Part shown: positions 1 through 9,086 of the stretch, one piece after another
Position numbering within the stretch: the stretch's first letter is position 1
Layout: each line of letters opens with the position of its first letter
DNA from: Actinomycetota bacterium
GTDB lineage: Bacteria > Actinomycetota > Actinomycetes > Propionibacteriales > Propionibacteriaceae
Direction: 5' to 3'
Assembly: GCA_020161755.1 (NCBI GenBank)
Contig: JAIUOS010000001.1
Coordinates: 62,001 to 126,000, forward strand
DNA: 64,000 nucleotides
Translations under genes and position numbers: made by a program
Notes under the pieces: generated by a model
What the model saw: only the letters and a program-made list of their open reading frames with translations
What the model was told of the DNA's origin: nothing
The model's database searches: none

Positions 1-1
1 G

Positions 2-1588
2 ACGGTCGCCGCGTCCGACTCCAGCGACCAGCGGGCCTCGTTCTCGAACTACGGCACGTGCGTCGACCTCTACGCGCCCGGCGTGGACGTGGTCTCGGTG
101 TCGGCCAGCGGCGCGACCCGCATGTCGGGCACCTCGATGGCCACGCCGCACGTGTCCGGCGTCGCCGCCATGCTGCTGGACGCGCACCCGACCTGGTCGC
201 CGGCGAAGGTGTCGGCGCAGATCCTCAAGCTGACGCTGCCCGACAAGATCGACGGCAACGCGCCCGGCACCCCCAACCTGCTGCTGAACATCGCGCCGAC
301 GCTCACCGCGGCCGCCCCGGCGAAGGGCGGCCAGGGCGGCGGGGACGTGATCACGCTCACCGGGAAGCGCTTCTACGGCGTCACCGACGTGCTCTTCGAC
401 GGCGTGCCCGCCACGGGCGTCTCGGTCAGCGCGGACGCCCGGACGCTCACCGCCGTCGCCCCGGCCCACGCGCCCGGCGCGGTCAACGTCGTCGTGGTCA
501 GCGAGCTCTCGACGTCCAATGCGGTGGCGTTCACCTACCAGCCCTCCCCCGTCGTCAGTCTGGTGTCGCCGGGGGCCGGCACGGTCGCCGGCGGCGACAC
601 CGTGACCATCACCGGCACCCGGTTCACCGGGACGACCGCGGTCACCTTCGGCTCCCGGCCCGCCACCAGCTTCACCGTCGTCTCGGACACGCAGATCCGC
701 GCGGTGTCGCCCGCGCAGTCCAGCGGCACGGTCGACGTCCGGGTCACGAATGCGAGCGGCGCCTCCGCCGTCGTGTCGGTGGACCGGTTCACCTACGGCA
801 ACGTGCCGAAGGTGACCGCGGTCTCGCCGTCCGCCGGCCTGACCATCGGGGGCACCCGGGTCACGGTGACCGGCAAGCACTTCGCGGACGGCATCGCCGT
901 CCTGTTCGGCGGGGTGCCGGGCACCTCGGTGAAGGTCGTGTCCAGCACCACCGTGAAGGTCACGACCCCCGCGCACGCGGTCGGCGCGGTCGACGTCCGG
1001 GCGATCAACCGGTACGGCATGTCGACGGCGTCGGCGGACGCCCGCTACACCTTCGCCGCGGCCGCCGCGCCCGAGGTGACGAAGCTGTCCCCGTCCAGCG
1101 GCTACGCGGTGGGCGGCACCAAGGTGACGATCACCGGCACCGGCTTCGTCGGCGTGAAGTCGGTGCTGTTCGGCAAGGCGGCCGCCACCGTGGTCTCGAA
1201 CTCGTCGACCAAGCTGGTCGTGCTGGCACCCGCGCGCAGCGTGGGGGCGGTGGACGTCAAGGTCGTCACCGCGTACGGCACTTCGACGACCGGGACGGCG
1301 ACGGTGTTCACGTACACCGCGACGCCCGCGCCGAAGGTGACCAAGGTCTCCCCGTCCAGGGGCACCCGTAAGGGCGGCACAGTGGTGACGATCACCGGCA
1401 CCAACTTCTGGGCGGTCTCGGCGGTCACGTTCGGCGGGTCGGCCGGCACCAAACTCAACGTCGTCTCCTCGACGAAGCTGAAGGTCACCACCCCCGCGCA
1501 CGCCCCCGGCAAGGTCGACGTGGTGCTCAGCACCGACGTCAGCCTGGTCTCCGCGGTGAGCTCGGTCAGCCGCTACACCTTCACCTGA
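2..1588 (+). CDS. Secreted subtilisin-like (S8) serine protease with IPT/TIG repeats, 5' end outside window
   Basis: Only the C-terminal part is present; the frame is open from the left edge. The first ~55 visible codons are the end of an S8 peptidase domain with the catalytic-serine motif GTSMATPHVSG (Ser about codon 45). From about codon 98 to the stop come five immunoglobulin-like IPT/TIG units of ~85 residues, each with a core like GGTxVTITGTxF and ending near a FTY element. Such repeats are usually extracellular stalk or carbohydrate/protein-binding modules, so a secreted or surface protease is likely (inference). The signal peptide and the Asp and His of the triad would lie upstream. 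It is convergent with glpK, with a palindromic repeat between. Confidence 0.9.
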   Translation, partial: TVAASDSSDQRASFSNYGTCVDLYAPGVDVVSVSASGATRMSGTSMATPHVSGVAAMLLDAHPTWSPAKVSAQILKLTLPDKIDGNAPGTPNLLLNIAPTLTAAAPAKGGQGGGDVITLTGKRFYGVTDVLFDGVPATGVSVSADARTLTAVAPAHAPGAVNVVVVSELSTSNAVAFTYQPSPVVSLVSPGAGTVAGGDTVTITGTRFTGTTAVTFGSRPATSFTVVSDTQIRAVSPAQSSGTVDVRVTNASGASAVVSVDRFTYGNVPKVTAVSPSAGLTIGGTRVTVTGKHFADGIAVLFGGVPGTSVKVVSSTTVKVTTPAHAVGAVDVRAINRYGMSTASADARYTFAAAAAPEVTKLSPSSGYAVGGTKVTITGTGFVGVKSVLFGKAAATVVSNSSTKLVVLAPARSVGAVDVKVVTAYGTSTTGTATVFTYTATPAPKVTKVSPSRGTRKGGTVVTITGTNFWAVSAVTFGGSAGTKLNVVSSTKLKVTTPAHAPGKVDVVLSTDVSLVSAVSSVSRYTFT

Positions 1589-1643
1589 GCAGCCCCCCGT
1601 CCCGCGGCGCCTCCCTCGATCGGCGGCCTCCCCTCCGTCCCAC

Positions 1644-1715
1644 GCAAACGCCCCCGAAACTCACAGACGCCCCTGAAATTTCGGGGGCGTTTGTCAACTT
1701 CGGGGGCGTTTGTGG
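1644..1715. repeat. Dispersed palindromic repeat R1, copy 1
   Basis: About 72 bp of nested inverted repeat built from CAAACGCCCCCGAAA and its complement around a central GAAATTTC. It lies between convergent genes (protease and glpK), where it could terminate both transcripts. Near-identical copies lie near 12.9, 14.2, 26.2 and 43.2 kb. Confidence 0.85.
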
Positions 1716-1825
1716 GAGAGCCGGCGGAAGAGCCGGGCGGTGGAACAGCGACGGACGGGCCCGGACGCGGCGACGCCGCCGGGACCAGGTGGTCCCGACG
1801 GCGTCGTCGGTTCGTCAGCGAGGCG

Positions 1826-3343
1826 TCAGGAGACGTCGTCGTCGACCCAGTCGAAGGTCTTGGTGACGGCCTTCTTCCAGTTGCGGTACAGGCGGTCGCG
1901 CTCGGCCGGATCGGCCTGCGGCACCCACCGCTTGTCCTCGGCCCAGTTGGCGATGACGTCGGCCTCGCCGTTCCAGTAGCCCGTGGCGATGCCGGCCGCG
2001 TAGGCCGCACCCAGAGCGGTGGTCTCGGCCACGACCGGACGCACCACCGGCACGCCGACCTGGTCGGCCTGGAACTGCATCAGCAGCTCGTTCTGGGTCA
2101 TGCCGCCGTCGACCTTCAGCTCGGCGAGCTTCACACCGGAGTCGGCTTCCATGGCGTCCAGGACCTCACGGGTCTGGAAGGCGGTGGCCTCCAGGACGGC
2201 GCGGGCGATGTGGCCACGGTTGACGAACCGGGTGAGACCGACGATCGCGCCGCGGGCGTCGGAACGCCAGTACGGAGCGAACAGGCCGGAGAACGCCGGG
2301 ACGAAGTAGGCGCCACCGTTGTCCTCGACGGACGCGGCGAGCTCCTCGATCTCCGGAGCGGAGGAGAACATCTTCAGGTTGTCGCGCAGCCACTGCACCA
2401 GCGAGCCGGTGACCGCGATCGAACCCTCGAGGGCGTAGATCGTCTTCTGGTCGCCGATCTTGTAGCACACGGTGGTCAGCAGGCCGTTCTTCGACGGAAC
2501 GATCTCCTCGCCGGTGTTCATGATCATGAAGCAGCCGGTGCCGTAGGTGTTCTTGGCGTCGCCCACGTTGAACGCGGCCTGGCCGAACGTGGCAGCCTGC
2601 TGGTCGCCCAGGTCGCCGGCGACCGGGACGCCACCGAGGAGGCCCTCTTCACGGCACAGGCCGTAGACCTCTGCAGAGGACTTGATCTCGGGCAGCATCG
2701 ACAGCGGGATGCCCATGTCGGCCGCGATCTCGGCGTCCCAGCTGAGGGTGTTGAGGTCCATCAGCATGGTGCGGGAGGCGTTGGTCGGGTCGGTCACGTG
2801 GACGCCACCGTTGACGCCACCGGTGATGTTCCAGATCACCCAGGTGTCCATGTTGCCCATGACGAGCTTGCCGGCCTCGGCGTCCGCACGGGCGCCGTCG
2901 ACGTTGTCCAGGACCCACTTGACCTTGGGGCCGGAGAAGTAGGTGGCCAGCGGCAGGCCGACGCGGGCCTTGTACTTGTCCTGGCCCTCGGCGCCGCCCA
3001 GTTCCTCGACGATCTTGTTGGTGCGCGTGTCCTGCCACACGATCGCGTTGTAGACCGGCTGGCCGGTCTCCTTGTTCCAGACCAGGGTGGTCTCGCGCTG
3101 GTTGGTGATGCCGACGGCCTGGATGTTCTCCTTGTTGAGGCTGGCCTTCGCCAGGGCCTCGGCAACGACCTCGCGCACGTTGTCCCAGACCTCGATCGCG
3201 TTGTGCTCGACCCAGCCGGCCCGCGGGAAGATCTGCTCGTGTTCCTTCTGCCCGACGGAGACGATCCGCCCCTCGTGGTTGAAGATGATGGCCCGGGAAC
3301 TGGTCGTTCCCTGGTCAATCGCGAGGATGTACTTGTCTGCCAT
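1826..3343 (-). CDS. glpK: Glycerol kinase
   Basis: FGGY-family kinase that phosphorylates glycerol to sn-glycerol 3-phosphate with ATP in the cytoplasm. The 505-residue length is typical. The N-terminus [19 protein letters not shown] is the family phosphate-binding motif, and [15 protein letters not shown] near the C-terminus matches the FGGY signature. The ATG is chosen because GGAAGGAATTATCC precedes it; the upstream in-frame extension has no family similarity. It follows glpF on the same strand (147 bp gap), so uptake and phosphorylation are probably co-transcribed. Its product is the substrate of GlpABC encoded nearby. Confidence 0.97.
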   Translation of the reverse strand: MADKYILAIDQGTTSSRAIIFNHEGRIVSVGQKEHEQIFPRAGWVEHNAIEVWDNVREVVAEALAKASLNKENIQAVGITNQRETTLVWNKETGQPVYNAIVWQDTRTNKIVEELGGAEGQDKYKARVGLPLATYFSGPKVKWVLDNVDGARADAEAGKLVMGNMDTWVIWNITGGVNGGVHVTDPTNASRTMLMDLNTLSWDAEIAADMGIPLSMLPEIKSSAEVYGLCREEGLLGGVPVAGDLGDQQAATFGQAAFNVGDAKNTYGTGCFMIMNTGEEIVPSKNGLLTTVCYKIGDQKTIYALEGSIAVTGSLVQWLRDNLKMFSSAPEIEELAASVEDNGGAYFVPAFSGLFAPYWRSDARGAIVGLTRFVNRGHIARAVLEATAFQTREVLDAMEADSGVKLAELKVDGGMTQNELLMQFQADQVGVPVVRPVVAETTALGAAYAAGIATGYWNGEADVIANWAEDKRWVPQADPAERDRLYRNWKKAVTKTFDWVDDDVS

Positions 3344-3490
3344 GGATAATTCCTTCCACGTCATTGTTCGAAGAGGATGATGATTTGTTTCTGAGCGGGT
3401 CGGCGGCCACCGGCCCGCTCGCTTCATTCAGGGGGCGGGTCTGGTCCGACCGGACGGGGCACGCGGCCCCGTCCAGCCGGGATCAGCTTG

Positions 3491-4273
3491 TCACTTGGGC
3501 AGCAGCACACCGCTCAGCAGGCCGGCGAGGACACCACCGATGATGGGGCCGACGACCGGAACCCAGGAGTACGCCCAGTCCGAGCCGCCCTTGCCCTTGA
3601 TCGGGAGCACGAAGTGCGCAATGCGCGGGCCGAGGTCACGAGCAGGGTTGATGGCGTATCCGGTGGGACCACCGAGGCTGGCGCCGATGCCGACGACCAG
3701 CAGGGCCACGCCCAGGGCGCCGAGCCAGCCGAGGCCGCCCGGGGTCTTGGTCGCGGAATCGCCCCAGTGGCCGGCCGCGAGGACCACGAAGACCAGCACG
3801 AAGGTGGCGATGGCCTCAGTGACCACGTTCCACGCGTAGTTGCGGATGGCCGGGCCGGTCGAGAACACACCCAGCTTGGTGGCCGGGTCGGGCTCGGCGT
3901 CGAAGTGCTCCTTGTAGGCCAGCCACGCGAGGCAGGCACCCAGGAAGGCGCCGACCATCTGCGCGCCGATGTAGGTCGCGATCGAAGCAGCGTCAACAGG
4001 GACACCGGCGACGAACTCCTTGGCACCGGAGGCGACGACGCCCAGGGTGACGGCAGGGTTCAGGTGACCACCGGACTTGTAGGACACGAGGACGCCGGCG
4101 AAGACGGCGAGACCCCAGCCCCAGTTCACGAAAAGGAAGCCGGTGCCGTTGCCCTTCGACTTGATCAGGGCTGTGTTGGCCACGACGCCAGCACCGAGGA
4201 GGAGCAGCATCGCGGTGCCGACTACCTCAGAGAGGAAAATAGTCCCCAGCACTTCTTTCTCACTTTCAGACAC
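3491..4273 (-). CDS. glpF: Glycerol facilitator, aquaglyceroporin (MIP family)
   Basis: A 260-residue six-helix channel for passive glycerol uptake across the cytoplasmic membrane. Both MIP half-helix motifs are present: GGHLNPAVT about a third of the way in, and GYAINPARDLGPR near residue 215. The Asp after the second NPAR is typical of glycerol-conducting rather than strict water channels. The predicted start is GTG; a GTG eight codons downstream is an alternative. It is first in a glpF-glpK unit. Confidence 0.95.
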   Translation of the reverse strand: MSESEKEVLGTIFLSEVVGTAMLLLLGAGVVANTALIKSKGNGTGFLFVNWGWGLAVFAGVLVSYKSGGHLNPAVTLGVVASGAKEFVAGVPVDAASIATYIGAQMVGAFLGACLAWLAYKEHFDAEPDPATKLGVFSTGPAIRNYAWNVVTEAIATFVLVFVVLAAGHWGDSATKTPGGLGWLGALGVALLVVGIGASLGGPTGYAINPARDLGPRIAHFVLPIKGKGGSDWAYSWVPVVGPIIGGVLAGLLSGVLLPK

Positions 4274-4743
4274 GTGTTGCGGTGTCAGTTGGGCGTCCCG
4301 GGGGACGCAGGCTATGTGTTGGTTGTCTTCTCAGACGAATAACGGACGGGGCAGACATCCGCTGCTGCGCCGCGTCCCTCCGACCGGTTGAGGTCGGTGT
4401 CGCGGGCCAGTGGAATGTGCTGGCAGACAGCCCGGCCTTGGGTTCGTCCGGGTTGACGTGTCGGCGGCGAGCAAAACCGCCCGAGCCTGGCTGGTTGTCG
4501 CGTCCGCCGAGGCTCGTACGGCCTGGACGCAAGGGGTGAGAGAGTGCCCGGCAGGGTCAGCGTCCTCTTTGGGCTCGGACACGAAGGTCCCAACGGTGCG
4601 CGCTTGCGCGGCGACCGCAGAGAGGTTCATCTGACTCCTTCGTAACCGCTGAACCACGACGTTGTGGGGCATGGCCAGTACAGCGCTGAACCCCGTCCCG
4701 TGGGCCCCATCTTGCTAATGGATGAACGCATGCGCTAGACCTG
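4274..4743. other. Intergenic region between glpF and the SorC-type regulator
   Basis: About 500 bp between divergent genes, expected to hold the glpFK promoter and the regulator promoter. Short open frames here have no recognisable product and I do not call them. A hexamer like TAGCCT on the minus strand lies upstream of glpF, and a TAGACC lies just before the palindrome at 4744; neither is a firm promoter call. Confidence 0.5.
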
Positions 4744-4757
4744 TGCACGAACGTGCA
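4744..4757. promoter_or_regulatory. Palindrome, candidate operator of the SorC-type regulator
   Basis: A perfect 14-bp inverted repeat, TGCACGAACGTGCA, sits immediately upstream of the likely TTG start of the regulator. Autoregulatory binding is inference; no second perfect copy was found at glpF or glpA. Confidence 0.35.
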
Positions 4758-4773
4758 GGGGAAGGGTGCGAGC

Positions 4774-5730
4774 TTGAACGAGCGCTACGAGGACATGTAC
4801 CAAGCGGCCTCCCGCTACTACATTCAGGGCGAAACCATGGAGAGCATCGCCCACCAGCTGCGGCTCTCCCGGTCGTCGGTCTCACGTCTGCTGAAGGACG
4901 CCAGGGAGACCGGCCTGGTGCGGATCAGCCTCGCCGACCACTCCGGTTCGCAGTCGCCGCTCGCCTCCTCGATCAGCCGCCACTTCGGCGTCCGGGTGCA
5001 CATGGTGTCGGTGCGCGAGAACGCCAACGAGAACGTCCGCTTCGACCAGGTCGCCCGGCTGGCCGGCCGGCTGCTCACCGAGGCCGTCGACGACCACCAG
5101 CTCATCGGGGTCGCGTGGGGCGTGACGCTCTCGCACGTGGTCAAGCACCTGGGACGGCGTCCGCTGGTCGGCACGACGGTGGTGCAGATCAACGGCGGCG
5201 CCAACCAGCGCAGCTCGGGCATTCCCTTTATCGGGGAGATCCTGCAGTCGATCGGGGACGCGTTCGACGCCCGGGTGGTGCTGTTCCCCGTCCCGGCGTT
5301 CTTCGACTACGCCGAGACCAAGAAGGCGATGTGGCAGGAGCGCTCGGTGCAGAACGTGCTGAAGCTGCACCAGAAGCTCGACCTGGCCGTGTTCGGGGTG
5401 GGGTGCCTGGAGGGACGGGTGCCGTCGCACGTGTACACCGCCGGGTACATGGACGCGTCCGACATGCGCCAGCTGGCCGCGGACGGGGTCGTCGGCGACG
5501 TCTGCACGGTGCTGCTGCGCGAGGACGGCTCGTACGCCGACATCTCCTACAACGAGCGCGCGACCGGACTGACCCCGGCCGAGCTGCAGGGAGTGCCGCG
5601 GCGCATCTGCGTGGTGGCCGACCCCTCGCGCGCGTCCGCGGTGATCGGGGCGCTGCGCGCCGGCACGGCCACCGACCTCGTCCTCGACGAGGGCACCGCC
5701 CGCGCCATCCTGGACCGCGCCCGCCTCTAA
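4774..5730 (+). CDS. SorC/DeoR-type sugar-binding transcriptional regulator
   Basis: About 318 residues: an N-terminal helix-turn-helix (GETMESIAHQLRLSRSSVSR) followed by a SorC-type effector-binding domain with NAD-binding/isomerase-like fold, recognisable by GVAWGVTLSHVV, VVQINGG and the C-terminal VADPSRA region. The family binds sugar phosphates. Its place between glpFK and glpABC suggests it controls glycerol use, perhaps sensing glycerol 3-phosphate or a triose phosphate (inference). TTG at 4774 is chosen because GGGAAGGG lies 8-12 nt upstream. An in-frame GTG at 4753 lacks a ribosome-binding site and overlaps the palindrome. Confidence 0.85.
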   Translation: MNERYEDMYQAASRYYIQGETMESIAHQLRLSRSSVSRLLKDARETGLVRISLADHSGSQSPLASSISRHFGVRVHMVSVRENANENVRFDQVARLAGRLLTEAVDDHQLIGVAWGVTLSHVVKHLGRRPLVGTTVVQINGGANQRSSGIPFIGEILQSIGDAFDARVVLFPVPAFFDYAETKKAMWQERSVQNVLKLHQKLDLAVFGVGCLEGRVPSHVYTAGYMDASDMRQLAADGVVGDVCTVLLREDGSYADISYNERATGLTPAELQGVPRRICVVADPSRASAVIGALRAGTATDLVLDEGTARAILDRARL

Positions 5731-5734
5731 CCCC

Positions 5735-5850
5735 GGGGACGGTTCTTCGATCCGCCGGAATCTGGCGGGTATCGGGGACGGTTCTCCAAACCCGCCGGAA
5801 TCTGGCGGGGATCGGGGACGGTTCTCTAATCCGCCAGATTCTGGCGGATT
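5735..5850. repeat. Repeat family R2, three tandem direct copies
   Basis: Three adjacent units share GGGGACGGTTCT followed by a palindrome of the type CCGCCAGATTCTGGCGG. They begin four bases after the SorC-gene stop codon and may form its terminator. Confidence 0.8.
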
Positions 5851-5919
5851 GAGGGGACACATCACGGACGCTCCGCGGGCTGGGCGTGCTCCTCGTCCCA
5901 CGCGGACGCCGTGAGATCC

Positions 5920-6003
5920 GTCCCCCTTCCCCGCCGAAAACCGGCGGATCGAAGAACCGTCCCCCTTCCCCGCCGAAATCTGGCGGATCGAAGAACCGTC
6001 CCC
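5920..6003. repeat. Repeat family R2, two copies in inverted orientation
   Basis: Two units of the same family in reverse orientation (GGCGGATCGAAGAACCGTCCC), facing the three at 5735. Together they fill most of the gap between the SorC gene and glpA. The rest of the gap (6004-6189) should hold the glpA promoter; I see no clear -35/-10 pair. Confidence 0.8.
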
Positions 6004-6189
6004 GGGAGGCGGGGTCGATTTCCCATCGGTGCAGGTCGGGGCTGCACGTCTGAGCGACCTTCGTCCACAAGGGTGAATCCGCTACCCGGGCCTGATTAGC
6101 CTGAACCCGGATGGCGCGCTGTGCGCTGCCCCGGGTATTCGACGAGGAGGCCGGGGAGCCGGCGCCGCACAAGGACTTTAGGGGGCTAC

Positions 6190-7767
6190 GTGAGAAAGCT
6201 GGCTGTTGACGTTGTGGTCATCGGCGGCGGTTCGACCGGGGCCGGAGTGGTTCGTGATGTCGCGATGCGCGGGTACAGCACCGTGCTCCTCGACCGGGCT
6301 GATCTGGGCCAGGGCACGACCGGACGGTTCCACGGACTGCTGCACTCCGGCGGACGCTACGTCGTGAGCGACCCGCTCTCGGCCACCGAGTGTGCGCAGG
6401 AGAACGCCATCCTCAGCCGCATCCAGGCCTCCGCGATCGAGACCACCGGCGGCTACTTCGTCACCGGCCCGGACGACGACCCGGCCTTCGCCGACAAGTT
6501 CCTCGAGGGCGCTGCGAAGACCGGCGTCCCCGCCCGCGAGATCAGCGTCGCCGAGGCCCTGCGCAATGAGCCCCGGCTCAACCCGCGCATCCTGCGGGCC
6601 ATCGAGGTCGAGGACGGCTCGGTCGACGGCTGGCAGCTGGTCTGGGGCGCGGCGAACTCCGCCAAGGCCTACGGCGCGCAGATCCTGACCTACCACAAGG
6701 TCACCAGGATCGACACCGCGGACGGCCACGTCACCGCCGTCCACGCCACCGACCTCAAGGCCGGCGAGGACGTCGTCATCGACTGCACGTTCGTCCTGAA
6801 CTGCGCGGGCCCCTGGGCCGGCCAGATCGCCGGCATGGCCGGTGCGCACCCGGTGGACGTCGTCCCGGGCCGCGGCATCATGATCGCGATGAACCACCGG
6901 CTGGTGAACCGCGTCATCAACCGCTGCATCTACCCGGCGGACGGCGACATCCTCGTCCCCGTGCACACCGTCAGCATCATCGGCACCACGGACGTGAAGG
7001 TCGACGACCCCGACGACCTGAAGATCGAGCACAGCGAGGTCCAGGAGATGCTGGACGCCGGCGAGGTCATCATCCCCGGCTTCCGCAAGGCCCGGGCGCT
7101 GCACGCGTGGGCGGGCGCGCGTCCCCTGATCAAGGACAAGCGGGTCTCCTCCTCCGACACCCGGCACATGAGCCGCGGCATGGCGGTCATCGACCACACG
7201 GAGCGGGACGGCCTGGACGGCATGCTCACCATCGGCGGCGGCAAGCTCACCACCTACCGGCTGATGGCCGAGCACATCGTGGACGCCATGTGCGACAAGC
7301 TCGGCGAGAAGCGGGCCTGCCGCACCGCCGACGAGGCACTGCCCGGCTCGGAGTCCGGCAAGAACTACGTGGTCACCCACCGCCTCGAGGACCGCGAGCA
7401 CGACCGGCTCGACGACCAGATCATCTGCGAGTGCGAGCTGATGAGCCGCAAGATGTTCACCGACGCGCTCGCCAACCAGCCCAAGGGCACGTTCGACGAC
7501 CTGCGCCGCCAGCTGCGGCTGGGCATGGGCCCCTGCCAGGGCGGCTTCTGCTCGACGCGGGCGACCGGCATCGCGCTCGACAGCGACCACATCGACATCG
7601 AGCGGGCCACCGGGCTGCTGCGCCTGTTCCTGAAGAACCGCTGGATCGGGTTGTGGCCGATCCTCTACGGCGAACAGGTGCGCCAGACCGCCCTGGACAA
7701 CTGGATCTTCCAGGGCACGCTCGACGTCGAGCACCTGCCCGCACCGGAGAGCGAGGTGGCCCTGTGA
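6190..7767 (+). CDS. glpA: Anaerobic-type glycerol-3-phosphate dehydrogenase, FAD subunit A
   Basis: 525 residues. Flavoprotein subunit oxidising glycerol 3-phosphate to dihydroxyacetone phosphate. The N-terminus has the dinucleotide-binding motif VVVIGGGSTGAGVVRD. The C-terminal ~100 residues carry a BFD-like [2Fe-2S] region with cysteines in ICECE and GPCQGGFC. The GTG start is favoured by an AGGGGGC element just upstream. First gene of glpABC: the stop overlaps glpB by 4 nt. With GlpB and GlpC it passes electrons to the (mena)quinone pool, feeding anaerobic respiration or propionate-type fermentation (pathway inferred). Confidence 0.95.
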   Translation: MRKLAVDVVVIGGGSTGAGVVRDVAMRGYSTVLLDRADLGQGTTGRFHGLLHSGGRYVVSDPLSATECAQENAILSRIQASAIETTGGYFVTGPDDDPAFADKFLEGAAKTGVPAREISVAEALRNEPRLNPRILRAIEVEDGSVDGWQLVWGAANSAKAYGAQILTYHKVTRIDTADGHVTAVHATDLKAGEDVVIDCTFVLNCAGPWAGQIAGMAGAHPVDVVPGRGIMIAMNHRLVNRVINRCIYPADGDILVPVHTVSIIGTTDVKVDDPDDLKIEHSEVQEMLDAGEVIIPGFRKARALHAWAGARPLIKDKRVSSSDTRHMSRGMAVIDHTERDGLDGMLTIGGGKLTTYRLMAEHIVDAMCDKLGEKRACRTADEALPGSESGKNYVVTHRLEDREHDRLDDQIICECELMSRKMFTDALANQPKGTFDDLRRQLRLGMGPCQGGFCSTRATGIALDSDHIDIERATGLLRLFLKNRWIGLWPILYGEQVRQTALDNWIFQGTLDVEHLPAPESEVAL

Positions 7768-9086
7768 GCACCGCTGCGAATACCCCTGCCAGCCGCGTCA
7801 TCGTCATCGGCACGGGCCTGGCCGGCCTCGTCGCCGCCAACCGGCTCGCCTCCGGCGGCGCCGACGTCACCCTGCTCACCAAGGGCATCGGCGGCCTGCA
7901 GCTGGGCCAGGGCACGATCGACGTCCTCGGCTACGCGCCCGACCGGGTCACCAACCCGCTGCTCAGCCTGATGGCGCTGGCATCGGCCCGCGCCGAGCAC
8001 CCGTACGCCACCATCGGCGCCGCCCCGGTGCACACCGGGCTGGACTACCTCAAGCGCCTGCTGCCCGACCTGCTGGTCGGCGACCCGGAGGCCAACTACC
8101 AGCTGCCCACGGCGGTCGGCGCGATCCGTCCGACGTGCCTGGCGCAGCCGAGCATGGTGGCCGGCCACCTCAGCGACGGCGCGAAGGTCGCCATCGTCGG
8201 TCTGCGCCGGCTCAAGGACTTCTACCCCCGGCTGGTCGCGGAGAACCTGTCCCGCACCACCCTGCCGGACGGCGGACGCGTGAGCGCCCGTCCGTTCAGC
8301 GTGGACGTCCCCGCCCGGGACGGCGAGGTGGACTCCACCGGCCTGACCTACGCCCGCGCGTTCGACGACCCGGGCTTCCGCAGCCGCTTCGTCGCCGCCG
8401 TCAAGCCGCTGCTCGAACCCGACGAGATCGTCGGCCTGCCCGCGGTGCTCGGCATCAAGGACACGAGCGCCTGGCGGGACCTGGCCGAGAAGCTGGGGCA
8501 CCCGGTGTTCGAGATCCCGTTGCCGCCGCCGTCCGTGCCGGGCATGCGGCTCAACGAGGCCCTCACCGAGAAGGCGCGCGCGGCCGGCGTCCGCATCGTC
8601 AACGGCAGCAGGGCGATCTCGGCCCGGGTCGAGGACGGCGTCGTCCGGGGCATCACGATGGCCACCGCCGGGGCGCCCCACGAGTACACCGCGGACGAGT
8701 TCGTGCTCGCCACCGGCGGGTTCGAGTCCGGAGCGCTGACCCTGGACTCCTACGGCAACGTCACCGAGACCCTGTTCGGGCTGCCGCTGGCCGGCCTCGA
8801 CGACGGTCCCCTGCTGCACGGCGACTACTGGGGGTCCGAGCAGCCGCTGTTCAAGGTGGGCGTCCGGGTCGGCCCCGACATGCGGGTCGTGGACGCCGCC
8901 GGCGCGGTCGTCCACCCGAACCTGTACGCCGCGGGCGGCATCATCGGCGGGTCGTCCCGCTGGGGCGAGAAGTCCGGCGACGGCATCGCGCTGGGCAGTG
9001 CGATCCAGGCGGCCGATTCGATCCTCGCCCTCACCCCGTCCGCTCCCGGCCCTGTCGGCGGGTCGACCCCGGAGGAGATCTCATGA
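7764..9086 (+). CDS. glpB: Glycerol-3-phosphate dehydrogenase, subunit B
   Basis: 440 residues. A second flavoprotein subunit with an N-terminal Rossmann motif (VIVIGTGLAGLVAANRLA) and a C-terminal FAD-domain motif (NLYAAGGIIGG). In the family GlpB links catalytic GlpA to the iron-sulfur subunit GlpC. Its GTG overlaps the glpA stop (GTGA) and its stop overlaps glpC (ATGA), which indicates translational coupling. Confidence 0.93.
   Translation: MSTAANTPASRVIVIGTGLAGLVAANRLASGGADVTLLTKGIGGLQLGQGTIDVLGYAPDRVTNPLLSLMALASARAEHPYATIGAAPVHTGLDYLKRLLPDLLVGDPEANYQLPTAVGAIRPTCLAQPSMVAGHLSDGAKVAIVGLRRLKDFYPRLVAENLSRTTLPDGGRVSARPFSVDVPARDGEVDSTGLTYARAFDDPGFRSRFVAAVKPLLEPDEIVGLPAVLGIKDTSAWRDLAEKLGHPVFEIPLPPPSVPGMRLNEALTEKARAAGVRIVNGSRAISARVEDGVVRGITMATAGAPHEYTADEFVLATGGFESGALTLDSYGNVTETLFGLPLAGLDDGPLLHGDYWGSEQPLFKVGVRVGPDMRVVDAAGAVVHPNLYAAGGIIGGSSRWGEKSGDGIALGSAIQAADSILALTPSAPGPVGGSTPEEIS

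Noticed and set aside
1644-1715. R1 repeats read as CRISPR repeats
   Set aside because: Copies are kilobases apart with no regular spacers and no cas genes in the window.
4282-4672. Several overlapping 80-110-codon frames on both strands upstream of glpF
   Set aside because: No ribosome-binding sites, no recognisable motifs, and they overlap each other; treated as a promoter region.
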